Assembly: GCA_963787425.1 (NCBI GenBank)
Contig: CAWBCV010000024.1
Coordinates: 1-64,000 of the forward strand
DNA length: 64,000 bases
Reading direction: 5' to 3'
From: AP-15 sp963787425
GTDB lineage: Bacteria; Pseudomonadota; Alphaproteobacteria; ATCC43930; CGMCC-115725
Position 1 is the first letter of the stretch, and every line of letters starts with the position of its first letter. The translations under genes were made by a program, and so were the position numbers. Shown in pieces: positions 62,290 through 64,000 of this stretch. The notes under the pieces were generated by a model. It made no database searches and was not told the origin of the DNA. It was given only the letters and a program-made list of their open reading frames with translations.

Positions 62290-63312
62290 ATGCACGCACG
62301 CTCTCTGATCCTCCTCGCTTCTGCAACGGCCGCGCTTGTCGCGATCGCGATCGTTGTGCTCGCCTCCGGCGACCGCGGCGTCAGCCGCGCGGCGCCGGGT
62401 CAGTCTGCCTTTCCGGCACTCGCAGCCAGGCTCGGCGACGTCGCGTCCGTCACGGTGTCGCGCGACGGGACGACGATGACTTTGATCCGCGACGGCGACA
62501 ACTGGCTCGTCGCCGAGAAAGGAAACTACCCCGCAAACGCCGCCAAGATCAGCCAGATCGTGAGAGCGATGGCGGATTTGACATTGGTCGAGCCGAAAAC
62601 CCAGAACCCCGATCTCTACCCGCGGCTCGAAGTCGAGGACCCCGGCAACGGGAAATCCACGGTGGTGGCGGTCAAGGACAAATCGGGCGGAGATCTAGCC
62701 CAGGCGATCGTCGGCAAGCGGCGCTACGATCGGCTGGGCGCCGGCAATGACGGGGTTTATCTGCGCAAACCGGGGGAAGCGCAGAGTTGGCTGGCGCGCG
62801 GCACGTTGGATCCGTCAGGCGACGCCGCGAGCTGGCTCGACCGGCAGATTATCGACATCTCCGAGAAGAAGATCGCCAAGGTTACTCTGACCCAGGCGGA
62901 CGGAAGCAAGCTCGTCATCAGCCGCTCGGCGCCGGGGGCAAAATTCGCAGTCGAGGACGCGCCGGCCGACGCCAAGTTCAAGGGCGAGACCGCGACCAGC
63001 GGACCTGCGACGGCGCTCGAAACCCTCGACCTCGACGATGTCAAGCCGGCCGGCGAATTGCCGGTCCCCGACAAGGACGTGGTCACCGCATCATTCACGA
63101 CCTTCGACGGGCTGACGGTCGATCTGCGCCTGATGGAGCGCGACAAGGCCGATTGGATCGCGATCTCGGCCGCGGGCTCCGGCCCAGCCGAGGCCAACGC
63201 GAAAAAAATCGAGGACAAGGTCTCGCATTGGACGTATGCGATCCCGGCATACAAGGCGAACCTGCTGAAGACCAAGCTCGCCGACCTGATCGAGCCGGCC
63301 AAGGGATCCTGA
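62290..63312 (+). CDS. DUF4340 protein of the Gld-type operon
   Basis: A 340-residue protein with an N-terminal membrane anchor (LILLASATAALVAIAIVVLA) and a periplasmic DUF4340 region: VTVSRDGTTMTLIRDGDNWLV, NAAKISQIVRAMADL and WLDRQIIDISEKKIAKVTL. DUF4340 genes commonly follow gldG-like genes. The start lies seven bases after the GldG-like stop. Function is unknown. Confidence 0.88.
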   Translation: MHARSLILLASATAALVAIAIVVLASGDRGVSRAAPGQSAFPALAARLGDVASVTVSRDGTTMTLIRDGDNWLVAEKGNYPANAAKISQIVRAMADLTLVEPKTQNPDLYPRLEVEDPGNGKSTVVAVKDKSGGDLAQAIVGKRRYDRLGAGNDGVYLRKPGEAQSWLARGTLDPSGDAASWLDRQIIDISEKKIAKVTLTQADGSKLVISRSAPGAKFAVEDAPADAKFKGETATSGPATALETLDLDDVKPAGELPVPDKDVVTASFTTFDGLTVDLRLMERDKADWIAISAAGSGPAEANAKKIEDKVSHWTYAIPAYKANLLKTKLADLIEPAKGS

Positions 63313-63342
63313 CTCGGTCTATCGACTAGAGTATCGGGCGCG

Positions 63343-63435
63343 CTGTCATTCCGAGCAGCGCCTTCCGCGACGAGCCAATCTCACCCCATCGAGCGCACAG
63401 CGGCCCGAGATTGCTTCGCTGGCGCTCGCAATGAC
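63343..63435. repeat. dispersed inverted repeat (CTGTCATTCCGAGC type)
   Basis: CTGTCATTCCGAGCAGCGC on the left and GCGCTCGCAATGACTGG on the right form an imperfect stem around AATCTC/GAGATT. It is located between converging genes, and it is a third sequence class with the shared GTCAT/ATGAC ends. Confidence 0.65.
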
Positions 63436-63444
63436 TGGCGTGGA

Positions 63445-63906
63445 CTAATAAACGCCGGCGAGTTTTCGGTGATCCCAGCTGGTAATCTTTTCCGGGACTA
63501 TTTTCAGGACGACCCGCTTTGGCGCGCTGTCGGCCGATCCGCGCGACCGTTCACCCGGCGCGGCGCCGCGTGCTTCGGCCATAGCGGCGAAGACCGCGCG
63601 AACGGCTTCCGCTCCCTCGATGATCTCACATTCGCCGCGGATCATAACGCCGCGGAGTTCCGCATAATTGTCTCCAGTTTCGGCCATCAGCGCGACCTTG
63701 GGGTTGCGCCGGATGTTCCGTACCTTCTGGGCTTTTCCATAGGAAGTCATATAGAAGGCGCCGTCCTTCGCCAGAAAATTCATTGCCACGACATGGGGAA
63801 ACCCGTCCTTGCCGATCGTCGCCAGCGCGGCCTTGCGGTGCTCGCGCAGGAAGGCGGCTTGCTCGTCGGGGCTGAATTGGATCTGGCGGCGCCGGTTCAT
63901 CGTCAT
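63445..63906 (-). CDS. pyridoxamine 5'-phosphate oxidase-fold protein
   Basis: A 153-residue split-barrel flavin-binding protein: AAFLREHRKAALATIGKDGF, PHVVAMNFLAKDGAFYMTSY, AQKVRNIRRNPKVALMAE and a C-terminal KIVPEKITSWDHRKL. The family includes F420- and FMN-dependent oxidoreductases with diverse substrates, and the exact one is not evident. Start ATG at 63906 or 63900. Confidence 0.85.
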   Translation of the reverse strand: MTMNRRRQIQFSPDEQAAFLREHRKAALATIGKDGFPHVVAMNFLAKDGAFYMTSYGKAQKVRNIRRNPKVALMAETGDNYAELRGVMIRGECEIIEGAEAVRAVFAAMAEARGAAPGERSRGSADSAPKRVVLKIVPEKITSWDHRKLAGVY

Positions 63907-64000
63907 CCCTTTTCGGACATAATGGACTTGCTATCGATCTACCTTTCGGGCCGGAATTATGTCGCAAACACGCCTAAAAAGCCCACTCTCGTGCCAAGCA

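Overview
The window is GC-rich chromosomal DNA from what looks like an alphaproteobacterium, probably Rhodospirillales-like and of environmental origin. This rests on the hom-glpX-recJ gene order, a type 2 argC, class I PHA synthase, an HpnP-like hopanoid radical SAM protein, many class III CoA-transferase/ThDP enzymes, dispersed REP-like inverted repeats of the GTCATTCCCGCGAAAGCGGG type, and the general protein repertoire. No rRNA, CRISPR array, complete insertion sequence or prophage is visible. The taxonomic placement is inference.

Layout. 0.3-1.2 kb: phosphoglycolate phosphatase and two tRNA-Val-like genes. 1.3-8.9 kb: a plus-strand run of catabolic or housekeeping enzymes (metallo-beta-lactamase-fold hydrolase, ThDP enzyme, agmatinase-family enzyme, ketopantoate-reductase-like protein, broken quinone reductase, peroxiredoxin) ending against a TrpF-like gene. 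8.9-14.6 kb: a scarred locus with an IS3 remnant, a decayed partial copy of a ThDP lyase gene, a broken winged-helix/TPR regulator, the intact ThDP lyase and its CaiB/BaiF CoA-transferase. 14.6-25.5 kb: core genes (argC, MFS transporter, phaC, OmpA-like lipoprotein, hom, glpX, recJ) and a decaying secreted-protein gene. 25.7-27.4 kb: a second 2-hydroxyacyl-CoA-lyase/oxalyl-CoA-decarboxylase-type ThDP enzyme with a strong terminator. 27.4-43.6 kb: an accessory region with a giant nuclease-helicase fusion, a less GC-rich ParB-like orphan, a MITE with perfect 31-bp ends, lrgAB, several toxin-antitoxin modules in various stages of decay, DUF3300, LOG-family and PEP-CTERM genes, an amidase and IS3 debris. 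43.6-46.8 kb: a mosaic of HlyD/ABC-exporter fragments plus one nearly intact HlyD gene. 46.9-58.4 kb: glycosyltransferase plus sterol-desaturase-type hydroxylase, MscS channel with cyclic-nucleotide domain, split chromate transporter, PepSY protein, glycerate kinase, HpnP-like radical SAM, GST, cupin, and a membrane ferredoxin-adenylate cyclase. 58.5-63.3 kb: a Gld-type ABC operon (ATPase, permease, GldG-like protein, DUF4340). 63.4-63.9 kb: an FMN-binding pyridoxamine-oxidase-fold protein.

A strong cross-cutting feature is the number of single-base frameshifts in otherwise well-conserved genes (agmatinase, TrpF-like, phaC with four, HpnP-like, GldG-like and others). One HlyD gene even carries two compensating shifts. 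Much of this is probably assembly or sequencing error. It sits beside real decay: truncated genes, internal deletions, a nonsense codon and scrambled fragments. Genes described as frameshifted should be read with that ambiguity in mind.

No single unmistakable new system was found. The best candidates for novelty are the nuclease-helicase/ParB-like island (27.8-32.3 kb), the membrane ferredoxin-cyclase (56.6-58.4 kb), the CoA-transferase/ThDP-lyase pair (11.6-14.6 kb), the Gld-type operon and the MITE family.
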